A stretch of DNA of 64,000 nt from Anagrus nilaparvatae (GCA_022575985.1 JAKSXM010000007.1:5458501-5522500), one strand, 5' to 3'; shown: positions 1 to 13,818, numbered from the stretch's first letter. The notes: a model not told the origin generated them from the letters alone. Numbers and translations are program-made.

Positions 1-236
1 CTGCTAATTTAAGAAACATAAATTTATCCAATTATATTCTGTAGTATCAAGCGATTCAGTTTTTTTTGTAAATTAAATAATTTTATTTGGACTCGATTTT
101 AAAATTAAACTTGTTGCCTGTTTTGGCTTAAATTTCTTGCCAAAATTATATATAAACTAAAATGCTCTTGATGCTACAGGATTTACTACATGCTTTTAAT
201 TAAAAATTATAAACTATAAAATAATTTTTTTTTCAG

Positions 237-3200
237 AAAATACCATTGGAATTACATGTCATTTAGATTTTGGATAGGTACATGGATAACCATAATTTTA
301 GTAATTTTAGTAGCAATAGATGCAAGTGCACTCGTTTGTTATATAACAAGATTCACAGAAGAAAATTTTGCAACATTAATAGCCTTTATTTTTATTTATA
401 AAGTAAATATAACTTAAATAAATCTATAACTTTTAAAATTAAATAATTTTAATTTTTAATTAAATAATTAATTTTATAGGCCGTTGAAAATGTTTTATCG
501 ATAGGTAAAAGATTTCCTGTAAATACTCATAAATACGACAATTTAGATATAGGGTGTTGGTGTACGCCACCACAAAATAATACATTTAATCCAAACCACC
601 ATAGAAATGTCAATTGGTCAACATTAGATAAAATAACTTGTCAAGTAAGTTCTTCATTATTTTTTAATTAAGTTTGAAATATTTTTAATTGTTATAATTT
701 TTTTTCTAGAGTTACAATGGCACGTTAGTAGGCGAAGGTTGTGTTATTCCTCAATATGTGCCCGATGTGTTCCTCATGTCAATTATTCTTTTTGCGGGCA
801 CTTTCTTGTTATCAATTCAATTAAAAGACTTTAAAAATGCTTTATTTTTTCCCTCAAAGGTATATTAAAAAAATATTAATTAAAATTTTTTTTATAGACA
901 ATTTGCTAAATTTATTGATTAATTTTTAGGTGAGACAAGTATTTAGTGATTTTTCAGTTATAATAGCAATATTGTCAATGTCAGCCCTAGATTATTTTGT
1001 TGGAATTGAAACACCAAAATTAGAAGTACCAACAGAATTCAAGCCTACATTAGAAGGACGAGGTTGGATGATTTGGCCATTTAACGAAAATCCATGGTGG
1101 AGTGCTTTGTTAGCATCTTTGCCAGCTGTTTTAGGTACTATATTAATATTTATGGATCAGCAAATTACAGCTGTTATTGTTAATAGAAAAGAAAATAAAC
1201 TGAAGGTAAATTTTTTTAATTTTTATATCAAGATATTTTGCAGTCTAAATTTTTTTAAATCAATTTACAGAAAGGATGTGGTTATCATTTAGATCTTTTT
1301 GTACTAGCAATTTTAATAGAAATATGTTCATTAATGGGTTTACCGTGGTTTGTAGCAGCAACAGTCTTATCTATAAATCATGTTAATTCGTTAAAATTAG
1401 AATCAGAGTGCGCAGCACCTGGTGAAAAACCACAGTTCCTTGGTGTACGTGAACAAAGACTCACCCATATATTAATATTTTTAATGATAGGTTTTTCTGT
1501 TAAATTAACACCAATGTTAAGGCATATACCAATGCCTGTACTTTTTGGTGTTTTTCTTTATATGGGTGTTGCCTCATTAAAGGGATTACAATTTTTCGAT
1601 AGAATACTTATTATGTTTATGCCAGTTAAATATCAACCAGATTACATGTTTCTTCGTCAGGTAACTAAAATATTAACAATTTTTTATGACTTGATTTTTT
1701 TTTTTAATTTAAATTTTTAATTTTTAGGTACCTTTGAAGCGGGTTCACATGTTCACTGCGATTCAGCTAGCCTGCCTTGCTTGTTTATGGATCATCAAAT
1801 CATTCAGCGCAACATCTATTCTTTTCCCATTAATGGTATAACTTAATTTACTATTCAAAAAGTCTTTCTGAGTCAATGTTACTATTTTGACCGATGCACT
1901 TGTCTAAAATACTAGCCTAGTACTACCCCACAATAAAACTAATAAATAAGATAAATATTCAGATTATAATGATAATAACAGTATTTATAATTCAGTAGTA
2001 TTTAAAAAAATTTTTTTTTTTAACATCTAGAGGGCGTATTTAGTCACAATTAAAAAGAACTTTAAATACTATATAAGAAAGTAAATTACAGTTGTTTCAT
2101 AAATATTTTCCTTTTAAGTTCAATAATTATTAAAATTTTCCAAATCACTTTAGTTAGAGTTTATATTGTTTGTTTCACTAATCTTTTTTGAATAATATAT
2201 ATTTCAACGTGTTGCTGTACCGGCCTTCGCTCATACCGACGGGAAGGACTTAAACACTAAATGGCCAAAGAGTTCTTAAACATATGTAGAAACTCCAATC
2301 TCGAATCCCACTCATTGAAACCAAGATTTGGGGACTTTTATAGAAGTTCTCTACTTTGCAGCCAGACGTTAAAGCCAAGCCCCAAATTCTTCCTAATCCT
2401 TGTTTTTGAAAAGTTGATAAAAGTAAGGGTAAATCTGTTAAAAGTTTGAAATTTACTTTGATAGTATAGGTGATCCCATACCAAATTGATTCTTCAAAGT
2501 AAGAAGCAGTAGTCTCTGATTGTATCCATACAAATTATTTTGTCATTTTAAAAGTTCTCTTGATGACTCTGCTACTGTACTTTTTTAAAATACTTCCTAC
2601 ATTAATTTATTGAGCAGCAAAGCAATATAGTTTCGACTCAAAAAGACCAACTCCTTAATAATTAAAAATTTAAATCTATATTAATTAATGTTTGACATGA
2701 ATTATAGTTGGTTGTGATGATTGGTATTCGAAAATCATTGGATTTAGTATTTACACAAAGAGAACTAAAAATATTGGACGATGTTATGCCTGACACACAC
2801 AAAAAAGAAGAAGACCTTCGCCAACTGGAAAATGGCGAGGTTAGCACTGTAACCAGAATATTAAGAGCATTTTCTTGTAAATAACATTTGTGCAGTGACA
2901 CAAGACCATCGTGTCCTGTAGTCACTGTAGATCTTTGCAATGGAAACACTTCAAAAAAAATTTAATTTTTTTTTTTTATTTTCTTTGTTTTTTTTTTTTT
3001 ATATTTTAAGCAATTTTTTTATATAGCTAATACTAATAATTGCCATGACATTAGAATTTAATAAAATATAATTGTAATATATATTTGTTAATACATGAAA
3101 TTTATAATGTAGTCAATTTTAAAGAGCTTTTCTTATTTTATTATAGACAATCGTTTTTTAACGTGAGTTATTAATTTTTATCAGTTTTTATCAGAAAAGA

Positions 3201-6200
3201 AAATTTCTGATTTTAATCAATACTGATATTTTATAAATTGCACAGAAAAAAATTGCTTTTTAAATTTGCAAATAATGAATTTAGAATAAATTTTTAATAG
3301 ATAGTTTTTTAAAATTTACCTAGACAATTAATACTATAATATCAATATAAAATTTATAGAAAAGATATTTTATATTTTATAAAAGAAATGAATTTTTCTA
3401 TGTGAAAATTTTTTTAAAAATTTCAATTTTTATATAGATTGAAAATATTTTTTTGATAGTCAAATGTTTTTGTATAGGATAAGATAATTAGTGAAAGCAC
3501 TTGGTTTTGATTAATGGGGCTGATATTAAGTGTTTTATAATATTTTTTGCAAATACAAGAATCGTGAATTATTGTCAAATGGGGCATTCATATTTTATGG
3601 CTAAGAATAGTGCTAAATTTTTTTTATTTTCTCAGAAGCAAAAAAATACGTATTTTCTGATCATTTAACATCTATAAAGTAATGTTTTCTTGTCAATGAC
3701 AAAGAAAATTTGTTAAGTGCCCAAAATTACAATATTAATTTGCCAATTGAGATGTTCTTTATTTATTTGATCACGGATCATAATATGTAATATTCTAAGA
3801 AAACACATGCTTTTTTCATTGTCAAATAGAAAATGTATGGATGAAAATAATTTTTTCCAAAATTTTTTAAAAATTTTCATTGTTTTCTAAATACTATTTG
3901 TGGTAGTTAAAAAAAATAGTTTTTATATAAAGAGGGGAAGGATGTCAATTCAGTAAAAATTTGTGTGTTTTTATAAAAAGTTTTAAAATTATACAAAATT
4001 TTATTAAAAATATGTTCATTTTTGGCTCTCAGGACGCGAAGATCTTCTTTCACTGGATTTTTTTGCAAAGTATTTTGAAACAAAACTCTGCCATTAATTT
4101 AAAACTTGGTGAACTTTCCACTAAAAAATTCTTTTTTACAAAAACTTAGTAAAAACAAAATAGATAATTAAAAAAAAAATAGTACAATTCGAATTAAGAA
4201 AAAAAAAACGATTGTTATAATACAGAGTGGGGAAATTAAAGTAATTATTTTTTTTTTTAATCAAAAAAAAAAATCTAGCAAAAAATTGTTTAGGATTCAT
4301 TTTTACATTTAAAAATTGTGATTTTTATACATAAATATATAATTTAATGTAATGTTATTTAAAAAATAATTGAATTTTATATATATATATATATTTAGTT
4401 TTAAACATCATTTTTATCATTTAGATGTATCATTCATTTTTAATTAATTAATTATTAAAAAAAAAATACATTTTCAAAGTTATACGCTTTTATTGTTTTT
4501 ATAATTACACTTTTTTTTTTAAATGTTAAATACACGTTAATTGTTGTTTGTCATAATAATCATCACTTTTATATTTATATATGCTTTATCATTTTCGATG
4601 TCAGTAATTTTTATTTTGTAATTTTAAAATTATCACTGAAGTATGCTAGTTAATTGCTAGAAAAAAAAGGTTTTAGCCAGGTGAAAAAAAGCTAAGGATT
4701 TTTTTTTAAGTTGCATTTGTCGATTGATTAACTCTTTGTGCCCTGAAATCTAGGCCAATTTTAACTAAAAATTTTGCATATTTAATAATAAATGTGAGAG
4801 TGAACTTTAACAAATTTTTGGCAAATATTATTTAATTTTTATAAAAAGTTAACACAATTTTTGGATGGCTTCCACTCACTTGTGGCATGAAGAGTTCGAT
4901 CTGTAGGACACACGTTAAGCTATTGTATTTATCACCAATTATTTAGAAAAAAACATTAAACAAAAAATAAAAATTTTTAATCAAGATTATAATTCAAGTT
5001 TTAACCAATTACACTTACAGTTAAACAACTAAAATTAAATCCATACAAAAAATATTTATAAATGATCAAATTCAAGCATAAAAAAAATACAAACATTTAT
5101 TGTTTCTACCCACCAAAACTTATTAGTTTTAAGTACTGGCATCGAATTTCATTTTGAAAATGTTTGTTTATTTGTTAACACTTTTTTATAGCATGAATAT
5201 TTTAAAAATAAAAATTTTACCAATTTATTCAAAAAAAAAGTATTATTTAAATCCGAATTGGAAATTTCTTCTTTTTTTTTGGGGACAAAAAATATCATTT
5301 AGGAAACCAATGAGTCTCTCGATTTTGCATCATCAGGTAATCTACAAATCCCATTAGCTAATGGAAATATAATGAAAATACCATTAACGAGTATTAACAT
5401 AAGTGAAGAAGTTAATAAAACTGGTATTTGGCAACAAGTTAACGAAGGTTCTGAAAAATCTAAACAACAAGCTAAATATATGAAGTGAGTAAAATTTAAT
5501 TATTTGATTTTAAATTTTTAAATTTAATTGATAATAAAATTCATTTTTACAGTTCGGGAAAACAAAAAAAACATTCTAAAAAAGATGGACCTGTAACGAC
5601 AGACGAAACAACAAGATTAACGACAATGACTGAAGAGGAAGAAGATGATGGTGGAATTTCCATTAAGGTGAAAAATGTTAGCAACTCCAAATTCTAATCA
5701 ACTTAAATAGTCAAGATTTAAAATTAACACTGCAAGAGCACCATTTTATTTTGTTTTGTTTTTTTAATTAACACTGGCATGCGCCATCATTTTTCAATCA
5801 TTATTGATATTTTTGAAAATTATCATCATCAAGAGTTTAATTAATCACTCGAATGGCTATAACATATTGAAACATAATAATGCTTACACGACGCTATGTA
5901 TTGTTATAAAACAATCAAGAATTTTGCCAAAGAAAATACCAAATATTAATTTTTTTATAGTTTATTTTATTATTTTTTAATAGTTTTTAACTTGAGGATT
6001 TGATAAAAGTTTTATGAAATTGAGCATAAAATCAAAAATTATGGGTTAAGGAACTTTTTAGGGCACTACATGGTCCTTTTCAATACGGTTATATTTCAAA
6101 AGTTGTATTTCCCGCGAAAATTACTATTTTAATGTCTATAAAATTCAAAAGCTTCATAATTAGTCTCATAATTCAAGCAACTTTCAAAAGACAGTCTAAT

Positions 6201-8584
6201 TTTATGATTTTGCAACTATAGTAATGAATGGGGCCATAAATAGCTTTAAGAATAAAAATATTTTCAAGAGTCTTTTTGATTTTACTTGTGTGGGATTTTA
6301 CATTAATCCATAAATATACATGATTGCATGTATAAATTAATCAAAATTTTAGCTTTAAATTCTAAATTCAGAAGTGGACAGTCAACTAATTTTTATAAAT
6401 TTCATTTAGTTTCTGAGATAGCTATGGTAAAAGTACGCATGAATATGAGCTAAATTTTTGCAAAGATATATAACAGCCAACATCAAAACCTATTCAGATT
6501 ATGAAAATATTTTTTTCTGGGTTCTGGGCTATGTCGGGTCATAGAATCGAAGTTTCGAAGTTTGTCCGCGCATAAGCTCATATATCTTTTACTATCTTAA
6601 AATTAAATTTATATTTAATCTAAAAATCTAGACTAATTAAAAGGTGTCATACTGTCAGTTTTTTTTGCCGAAAATTGTCCAACTTTGTGGACTCATAATT
6701 TTTTCCAGAAACTGTGACCAAAAAACCTAGAATACAAAAGTTTTAGCTATCTCTGGACGAAAATTCAGCTGGCACGCTTTTTTTACAATAGCTATACCCA
6801 TAACTATTAAATCTTTATTTAAATTAGCGAAAAATGCGATTTACTAAAAAGATTTTATATTTTTAAAATAATTATTTAATTTACTTCCTCGTTAACAAAA
6901 ACTATTAAAAAATAATTTTTATTTATTATACTAAACAAAACAAAAATCCGCTTGTTTGCAAGCTCAATCACGCTGACTGCAAGCTTTAGCAAAAGGATTT
7001 TTTGGTTTTTTAATAAAAATGTAAATCAAGCTAAAAAAAATCAAAATTTAAAAAAAACTTGATTTTCATTTTTATTTACAAGTTAGATCAAACGTAAAGA
7101 AAATTACAACAAGTAGACTTTTTTTTCAATGTACGAATAGATTTTTGAATGTTTTGTAGTATAAATTTTTAATACTGTGTGTGTTTAAGAAACCAAAACA
7201 AAATTTTTTTTTTTAAATTTATTTTAATAATAAAAAAAACAAAGGTGTCATTGCGTCGTAAATATTTTCAAATAAGTGTAATAAAAAGATGAAAGAATGA
7301 AAAATTGAAAACAATAATAATAAATGTAAGTTTTTTATAAAAAAAAAAAAAATGTGTAATAAAAAAATATTCATTAAGACAAAAAATCAATACACAATAA
7401 GATTTTGCTTTTTTGTTTTTTGGCTTTTTTAAATGTTTTTACTGTTTTTTGAAAAAAAATTTTTTTTTTTTTGATCCTCATTATATTCTGAATGAAACTG
7501 AATGCAAGCTAAACAATTCACGAAAAAAAAATTCTGTCTTGGTATTTTTCCAAATAGTTAAGTATCTGGACAAAATTTTACATGTGTTTTTGAAAACTTG
7601 TTTTTTAAAACATCATTCACAATGATAATGAGGGACTCAAATATTTTATCACAATGTTTAGAGTGTGTTTTTTGTGTGTATTTTAAGTGTTTCTGTGTGA
7701 GTTAATCATTGTAAAAAATATTTTAGAATTAAAAGTATGATAGAATAAAAAAGCAAACAAACCTGCAAAAAAAAACAGAATAATTGAACAGCAGAAATTT
7801 ATGATTGTATAACTTAGTTTGTTATTGTATTAGAAATTAATGTTACAATAGAGTGGCAGCCAAAATATAATTATGTGTATTTTAGTAAAATATCATTTGT
7901 TACATCGTGTACTGTTTTTTTTAATAAAAAAAAGCTCATTACCAAAAAACAAGTTCATAAGGTGAAGATCGTAAATCTGAATGGTTTATAGACTCTTTAG
8001 AATTTTAGTGCATGAAATTCATAATTCATAAAGTTATTAATAAGCTAGACGAATACAAAGGTGAACTGGGCTTGGAGCAAAAAATAGCTCCAGAATCCTA
8101 ATAAAAAAAATTGCATAAAGTAATAGCAATTCTGGGATCTAATAAGAATTTTCTGGACCCATTTTTCAGGCAGAATAAAAAATTAAATTAAAAAAGAAAT
8201 TCAAATTCCGAAATTATTATTTTTTATTTTCTTTTTTAAGTGTTTTGTCTGAAAAGTGGATTTTCATAAAGTCAGAAATTTTAAGGAACCAAAATATAAA
8301 AACTGTTTTAACAACTCAAACTACTTACTTATAAGGTTCATAGGCCCAAAATATTTAAAAACCACTCATTCAGGTTTAAGTTCTAACCTTACTCAAAATC
8401 ATTTGTTTAGCAAATCATCAAAAAAAAAAGTAGATGTTTTTAATACTTAGTTTTATATTTTAAAATAATATATATTAGGCTTCCACTTTTTTATCTTTTT
8501 TTTTTGCAGGTTGATATGATCCGATCAAAAGATTCTAATCCTTACAAGATAAATGGTACTACTTCTGCTGAGACTCCTGTTTAA
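237..8584 (+). CDS. Ndae1: Na+-driven anion exchanger / sodium bicarbonate transporter (SLC4 family), 3' half, ten coding exons
   Basis: A plasma-membrane transporter coupling Na+ to HCO3-/Cl- movement for intracellular pH control (family knowledge). Exons with GT/AG borders and continuous frame: 237-402, 480-644, 710-859, 930-1205, 1271-1660, 1728-1835, 2708-2839, 5303-5484, 5553-5667, 8510-8584, stop TAA at 8582. They give 585 codons; the cytoplasmic N-terminal domain and first membrane segments lie upstream of the window. SLC4 hallmarks: [15 protein letters not shown] then RFTEENFA in exon 1, an extracellular loop with four cysteines (CWC, ITCQ, GEGC) and N-glycosylation sequons (NNT, NWS, NGT), [26 protein letters not shown] and [16 protein letters not shown]. 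The C-tail has [19 protein letters not shown] and [17 protein letters not shown]. The symbol rests on similarity to insect Ndae1; another NBC-type SLC4 paralogue is possible. No in-frame stops. Confidence 0.93.
1836..2707 (+). other. Intron of the SLC4 gene (872 bp)
   Basis: Intron between the exon ending in LFPLM (donor gtataa) and the exon starting [12 protein letters not shown] (acceptor attatag). A slightly GC-richer patch at about 2215-2420 has short open frames but no recognisable domain. Nothing else is supported. Confidence 0.7.
2840..5302 (+). other. Large AT-rich intron of the SLC4 gene (2.46 kb)
   Basis: Donor gttagc follows codon GAG at 2837-2839; acceptor catttag precedes GAAACCAATGAG. 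If the donor is skipped the frame stays open for 14 more codons and ends at TAA 2882-2884, so an alternative short C-terminus is possible. The rest is A/T runs with an (AT)n tract near 4380-4395 and no convincing gene. Confidence 0.6.
5668..8509 (+). other. Last intron of the SLC4 gene (2.84 kb)
   Basis: Donor gtgaaa follows codon AAG; acceptor ttttgcag precedes GTTGATATG. Read-through of the donor adds nine codons and a stop (TAA 5695-5697), an alternative C-terminus. The interior is AT-rich with no recognisable coding or element ends. Confidence 0.6.
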
Positions 8585-8588
8585 TAAA
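8583..8588 (+). terminator. Polyadenylation signal of the SLC4 gene
   Basis: AATAAA overlaps the stop codon TAA (8582-8584). Other AATAAA hexamers follow at about 8761-8767 and near 9020, so the true cleavage site cannot be fixed without transcript data. Confidence 0.4.
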
Positions 8589-8589
8589 A

Positions 8590-10038
8590 TTAATTTTATC
8601 TTAAATTTTATTTAACTTACAAAAAAATACTGTTATTTACATACGTAAATTATAAATGTGTATGAGAACAAAAAAAATGCAGCGAAAAACGTATAAATTT
8701 AATTTAAAAAAAAAGCATAGAAACCAAAATAATTAAATACAACAGACAAATAGAAATCCTAAATAAAGACTAATAAAAAAATTTTATAATAAATTGTGTT
8801 TTTAGTGAAAAGAAAATAACCAAAAAAAAAAACTGTTAAAATTTAAAGATCTGAATATTTAAATAATATGGGCAGTGTACTTGTTTAAAAAAAAATATTG
8901 TATTTGTTAAAAGTGATATTTATACAACGTTATCAATTGTATATGTAAATTATATTTATAATAATTAAGATAATAATAGGATAATAACACAATTTTATAT
9001 AGAAAAAAAACATACAACAAATAAACTTTGGCCCTATAATTAAATAAGATTATTAAAATTTTTAATTATATATTTTACGCACATGTAATTAAAATAGCTA
9101 TATTTATGCTTTTATATAAAATGCTTATAATAAATTTAAAATATACATTTTTTTGTCTTCTTTAATTTTTTTTTTAAATAAAATATTTACAACAAGGCTT
9201 GACAAATTTAATTAAAATAGAAAATTTTTTCAAGTACAAAAAATATATTACAATTTTAAAATATAATTACAAGTAAAATAGAAAATATTTATATTATTTT
9301 ATCAAAATTTTTAATTGTTTGTTAAATTTAGTGTAGAGATAATGATGTACACTGTGAAAAATTTTTTGGCTTAATTTACTTGTGCAGTAATTTTTACTGA
9401 AATTTTTTTTACAGTGTAGATAATATATTAGGATGAAGTATTTGGAAATTTTGTTGATTTTTGTCTCTGTGGTTGTTACAAGATCGTAATTGGGTACTAA
9501 AGAATAAAATATTGACATTTTGGCTCATAAAATTACTTTTTAAAGGTTTCAATAGTTGTACGACTCTTTTAAGGAAGTCTATAACTATTGTCACTATTTA
9601 AAATAGTAAATTGAAATTTTTAAGATCATACTTTTTCTATAAATCTTCAATTACTGCCAAACGAACCTAAAAATGAATAAAATTTTTGAATAAATAACCA
9701 CCCTACTATACAGCATGTAAATATTAGCCTGGTAGTTATTTTAAAAAATTTGTAATATTACTGAAAAAAATTTGGTTACTAAAAAGGTAGTCATTTGTTT
9801 TTAAAAAAGCACTTTTTAATTCTTGCCATAAATTACATGGGGCTAAAGTTATGGGACCAAATAATACCCCATATGTCCCCATTGTACATTATTGGTCATA
9901 AAAACTACCTAAAATAACCCTAAAAAAAATTTTTCAAAAATATATCAAAATTTTTAAAATAACTCCCACACATGCTAATATAATAAATACATTGAATAAA
10001 TAAATATATTGTTAATACAAATTTTTAATATTACATTA

Positions 10039-10078
<40 letters not shown>

Positions 10079-11310
10079 GTTACAAATATAATAATAAATA
10101 ATAAAAAACGCCTATTTAAAGTATTAAATAATAAAATTTGATAATTAAAAAAAAAAAATGAAAATTATTAATATATTTTTTATGATTTGATTAATTTTAT
10201 TTCATTCGTGGTAATTACATAAATAAAAATTATCTTTTTTTTTGGAAATATTTTATTGTATAAATTTTAAAAAGATATATAAAAAAATGTAAGTAGTAAG
10301 TAAATAAAAATGTTTAAAAAAATTGAATATTTTGAATTTTATTGATTTAAAAAAAAAACCAAAAACTAAATCAAATCCAATAAAGATTTTAATTTACATG
10401 CTCTAAGATTTTACCAAGTTAAGAAAATAATGAAAAGGTGTCTTAAGCAAAAGTTTATTAACACAAGATAATAAATAAACATTAAATCACAAGAGATTTA
10501 ATTTATACGTCAAGGGTTTACATAATCTCAAAAGGACTTTACTTTAAGGGCATTTATGGCTCACTAATCAAGTTCTTCTTCATACCATAGAAATTTTCTA
10601 TTGAAATGCTAAGCATGCAAGGAATGTGTAAACGACTAAATTTTCATTTATATATATAAAGTAAGAGTAGATGCATTTCCTCCATACATATATATCTCTT
10701 TTATACCTTTGTGTCTTTGTGTGTGTAAGTGTGTGTATCTTCTTTATATTATTATAGGTACATCTCTTAAAAACACTTACATTCACTACATACGTGACCT
10801 ACTACTTACATGTTTTAGCTTTCATTCCATTGTATCATTCTTGAAGACGTTTTTTTTTTATCTATCTTGATATTTTTCCTTTTCCTTTTTTTTTATCTGA
10901 TAAATTTCATTTAGGAAATTTTTTTTTCCTTTTTTTTTGCCTTGGTATTTAATTTATCTTTTTTTTCTGTAGGGCTGTTTAATTAGAATGATCATCTTAA
11001 TTTTTTGTGTACATAATTGTTATATTTTTAATTAAGTGTAAAATAAACAACAATAAAATTAATTAATTATTTAATTTAATATTGTTGATAAGATAAGAGA
11101 GTTAAAAAATGTGTAATTGAAATATCAAAATAAAAAATAAAGTTATCAGTTTATAATGGTATAAAATTGGGTTTGTACATTTTCAAAGAAACGTAATTTA
11201 TGTTCTATGTTATCCTGGTTTCGAGGCTTATATATGTACTCATCAATACTTTTGAGTCTTTAATTGGCTGATGTGATCTCATTTGGTCTATGTGTCTCTT
11301 GACCCGAGGA
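8590..11310. other. Gene-poor AT-rich intergenic stretch
   Basis: Sequence between the SLC4 3' end and the gypsy remnant. It holds homopolymer runs, a (TAA)n microsatellite and a TG-rich patch near 10690-10740. No coding region, RNA gene or element terminus was recognised. Confidence 0.6.
10041..10076. repeat. (TAA)n microsatellite
   Basis: About 12 uninterrupted TAA units. Confidence 0.9.
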
Positions 11311-11313
11311 CTA

Positions 11314-11751
11314 TTAATATATTAGATAATAATCGATTTCGATTTCATAGTCTAAGTCACCTAATTTTGTGACTATTTTCCCGGGAATCCACTTAACTAT
11401 AATTCCAGGATTTCCTAATAAAAAGTAGACTAACTGAGAAGCTTGAAATTCTCTGAAGTTGGAGTCGAACGATGCTTTTTGTTTCTCGTTGATTTGAGAA
11501 TACAGTGTGCTAGGTCTGACAAAATCAAATCTAGTGCATATTTTGCGACCCAGAAATAGCTGAGCTGGTGTTTGATTCATAGTCGAGTTTGGAGCTATTT
11601 GATAATGTTGCAGAAATTTATTAAAATCGCTTTCTATGGAACCAGGTAAGGATGATATTCTTTTAAGAGCTTTTTGGACGGTTCCGACACATCTTTTTGC
11701 TTGTACATTAATAGAAGGATGATAAGTTACAGTAAGTTTGTAACGTACCAA
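11314..11751 (-). pseudogene. Ty3/gypsy retrotransposon pol remnant (integrase C-terminal part)
   Basis: A 145-codon open frame with the post-catalytic integrase region of Ty3/gypsy elements: TVTYHPSINVQAKRCVGTVQ (degenerate form of the TxYHPxxNGxAER block), then LQHYQIAPNSTMNQTPAQLF and a C-terminal chromatin-binding-like tail. Catalytic D,D residues and reverse transcriptase are absent, so this is a truncated fragment. No flanking LTR was recognised. Confidence 0.75.
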
Positions 11752-12319
11752 ATCCGTAGATCCCTAAGAGATGCAAATATTTATGAATAATGCATGCAAA
11801 AAACAATTTCATTCTACTTACTTATACATGTGTTGCATCAAACACACGCAAATCGTGATTTAAATCAATATATGTATCGATACAATTATAAACTCCTAAA
11901 ATTTAGATTATTTAATTTAATAATAATCAAATATTAATCAGATGGCAATACTTTCCAGCGTAATGTATTTAATTATGCTAGCAGCCTCTTAAGTATTAAT
12001 TTAATCTAAATATTTATTAAATAGATTAAATTAAATTTTATAATTAGTTAATATGTAAGTTCATTAGTTCAACACCTTTAAAAAATTTTTTGAAAATTTA
12101 TAGATTCAGGAAAAAATAGTCGTTTAAAAATGTATGTTGGAGTAATTTTTATATTTAGTTTAAATTTTGTTCTGTGTAAAAAAATCTAGCACTTGTATAA
12201 ATTGTTTTAAAGAGTCAAAGGTTTATAGTATAAGATCTTTACTAAAAAAAGAATATTATATATTCTTTACAATTTTAAATATGAAATTGTAAAAAATTTT
12301 TTTATAAAATTGTAAAATT

Positions 12320-12440
12320 TTATAAATTTTTAGCCTTAATAATGAAGATTGAAAGTCTTCGAAACGTAGGCAATTTATTGAAAAAATGAAGGAAATAATT
12401 GTTAGCTCAAAAATAAAATATTTTTATTTAAAATTAAAAA
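12320..12440 (+). mobile_element. Penelope-like element terminal (pLTR) fragment, family 2
   Basis: Contains TTGAAAGTCTTCGAAACGT followed by a short spacer and AAGGAAATAATTGTTAGC. The same segment occurs in reverse at 40286-40345 and 53398-53470. Hairpin plus CGAAACGT ends are characteristic of Penelope-like element termini. It lies just 3' of secreted-gene copy C, as the other two lie 3' of genes A and B, so it was already in the duplicated unit. Confidence 0.55.
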
Positions 12441-12567
12441 TCATTTTAATATAGGATTTTGTCAGGAGAAAATTAAAAAAAAAAACATCGTGAAAATGTT
12501 GTAATATATATTTATTTACGTAGTAAATAAATTTTCTGTGCATTCAATACACATGCAAGAAATCTTT

Positions 12568-13818
12568 TTAAACAATGGCACAGGATGCTGGTATAGCCGA
12601 AAAGATTTACTTATGTTATAAAATTTTTTCTAATGAAAAGTAAATAAATGAAAAATTATCTACCCATTCCTAGTTTTTCTGCTTTTTTCTTCCACAATTG
12701 CTTGCACTAAAAAAAGAAAACTATTTTAGTAAAAATTCAGCTAAAATTTTTAATTTAAACTACCAAATATATCAAAAACTTTAATATCTACACTAAAAAA
12801 AAAAAACTTGTTGTGGCAGTCGAAAATTTTTTTTTTTAATTTAACGTTTTCAAAAAGTTTTTATGAGATCTTTCATTTAAATTTTATGCCAATAGTAGCG
12901 TTTAAACGAATAAAAAACTTCGTTAGCGATTACGAACATTTTTTCGATTGCTGCAACCAGATATTTTTCAGTGTACTTTTGGGTATAATTTATTTATCTT
13001 AGACGACAAAATATATTTGTACTGTGTAACGCGTGATTGGGTTTAGCCTGCGGTATGAAATTATGGTCCATATAAATAAAGTAATTTAATAAACCGTCTT
13101 GTTGTGTATTAAACAGAGTTGGGTAAATATGATGGGCAAGAGATTCATTTATTCATTTTGGATTCCGTAGATGAAATCTATACATGAACTTTGATTTAAT
13201 TTTAGGTAATTACCGTCTTATTAAAATATATTTTTGGCTCTTATAAACAAATCAATATATAATTCCCTGTAAAAAGTAACTTTCTTATATAATAATAAAA
13301 AAATTAGAACATTTTCGAAAAATTAGTAAATTTTCGAAAAAATTAGTAAATATTCGAAAAAAATCGTAAATTTACTAAATTTAGTATATTATCGAAAAGT
13401 TCGAATATTATCGATTTTTTTTGGTGGATTTCCAAAAAAAATTGATAATTTTCAATTTTTTTTCGAAAACTTACAAAAAATAGTTGTGAATTTACAACTT
13501 TTTTCGTAAATTCATAAAAAAAAAATCGAGAATTCTCGAACTTTTCGATAATATACTGAATTTAGAGTAAATTTACAATTTTTATCGAATATTTACAAAT
13601 TTTTTTGAAATTTTACTAATTTTTTGAAAACATTCTATTTTTTTGTTAATCTAAGAAAGTTACTTTTTACAATAATTAATAAGTATTCATAGACATGTTT
13701 GTAAACTTTCTCATTTCTTAATGTAAATTACTTAAAATAAAAACTTAACTGCTTGCAACAGGCCATACAGCAGTTATGTCACCAATTAAACCAAAAAGCG
13801 TTCGAGTTACTCTAGCAA
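12568..13818 (-). pseudogene. Copy C: decayed paralogue of the small secreted-protein genes (last three exons)
   Basis: Minus-strand homologue of the 3' halves of genes A and B. Exons: 13750-13818 (69 nt, open, phase 1-1), 12664-12706 (43 nt where A and B have 39, so the frame shifts) and 12568-12596 (29 nt ending SC..IV-stop, as in A and B). The last acceptor is changed from CAG to CGG (position 12598). The 3' UTR with AATAAA (complement of 12511-12516) matches A and B. The 5' exons are missing: the homology ends at a hAT-like terminus at 14123. Frameshift plus lost splice site argue for a pseudogene. Confidence 0.7.
13268..13671. mobile_element. Foldback MITE in an intron of copy C
   Basis: A 404 bp inverted repeat with arms of about 180 bp. 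Ends TGTAAAAAGTAACTTTCTTA and its complement. The interior alternates AATTTACGA/TCGTAAATT-like blocks. The homologous intron of gene A lacks it (near 30570), which gives an empty site. Confidence 0.75.

Noticed and set aside
2261..2449. 62-codon frame in an SLC4 intron
   Set aside because: It lies wholly within the intron bounded by good splice sites, with no family resemblance.
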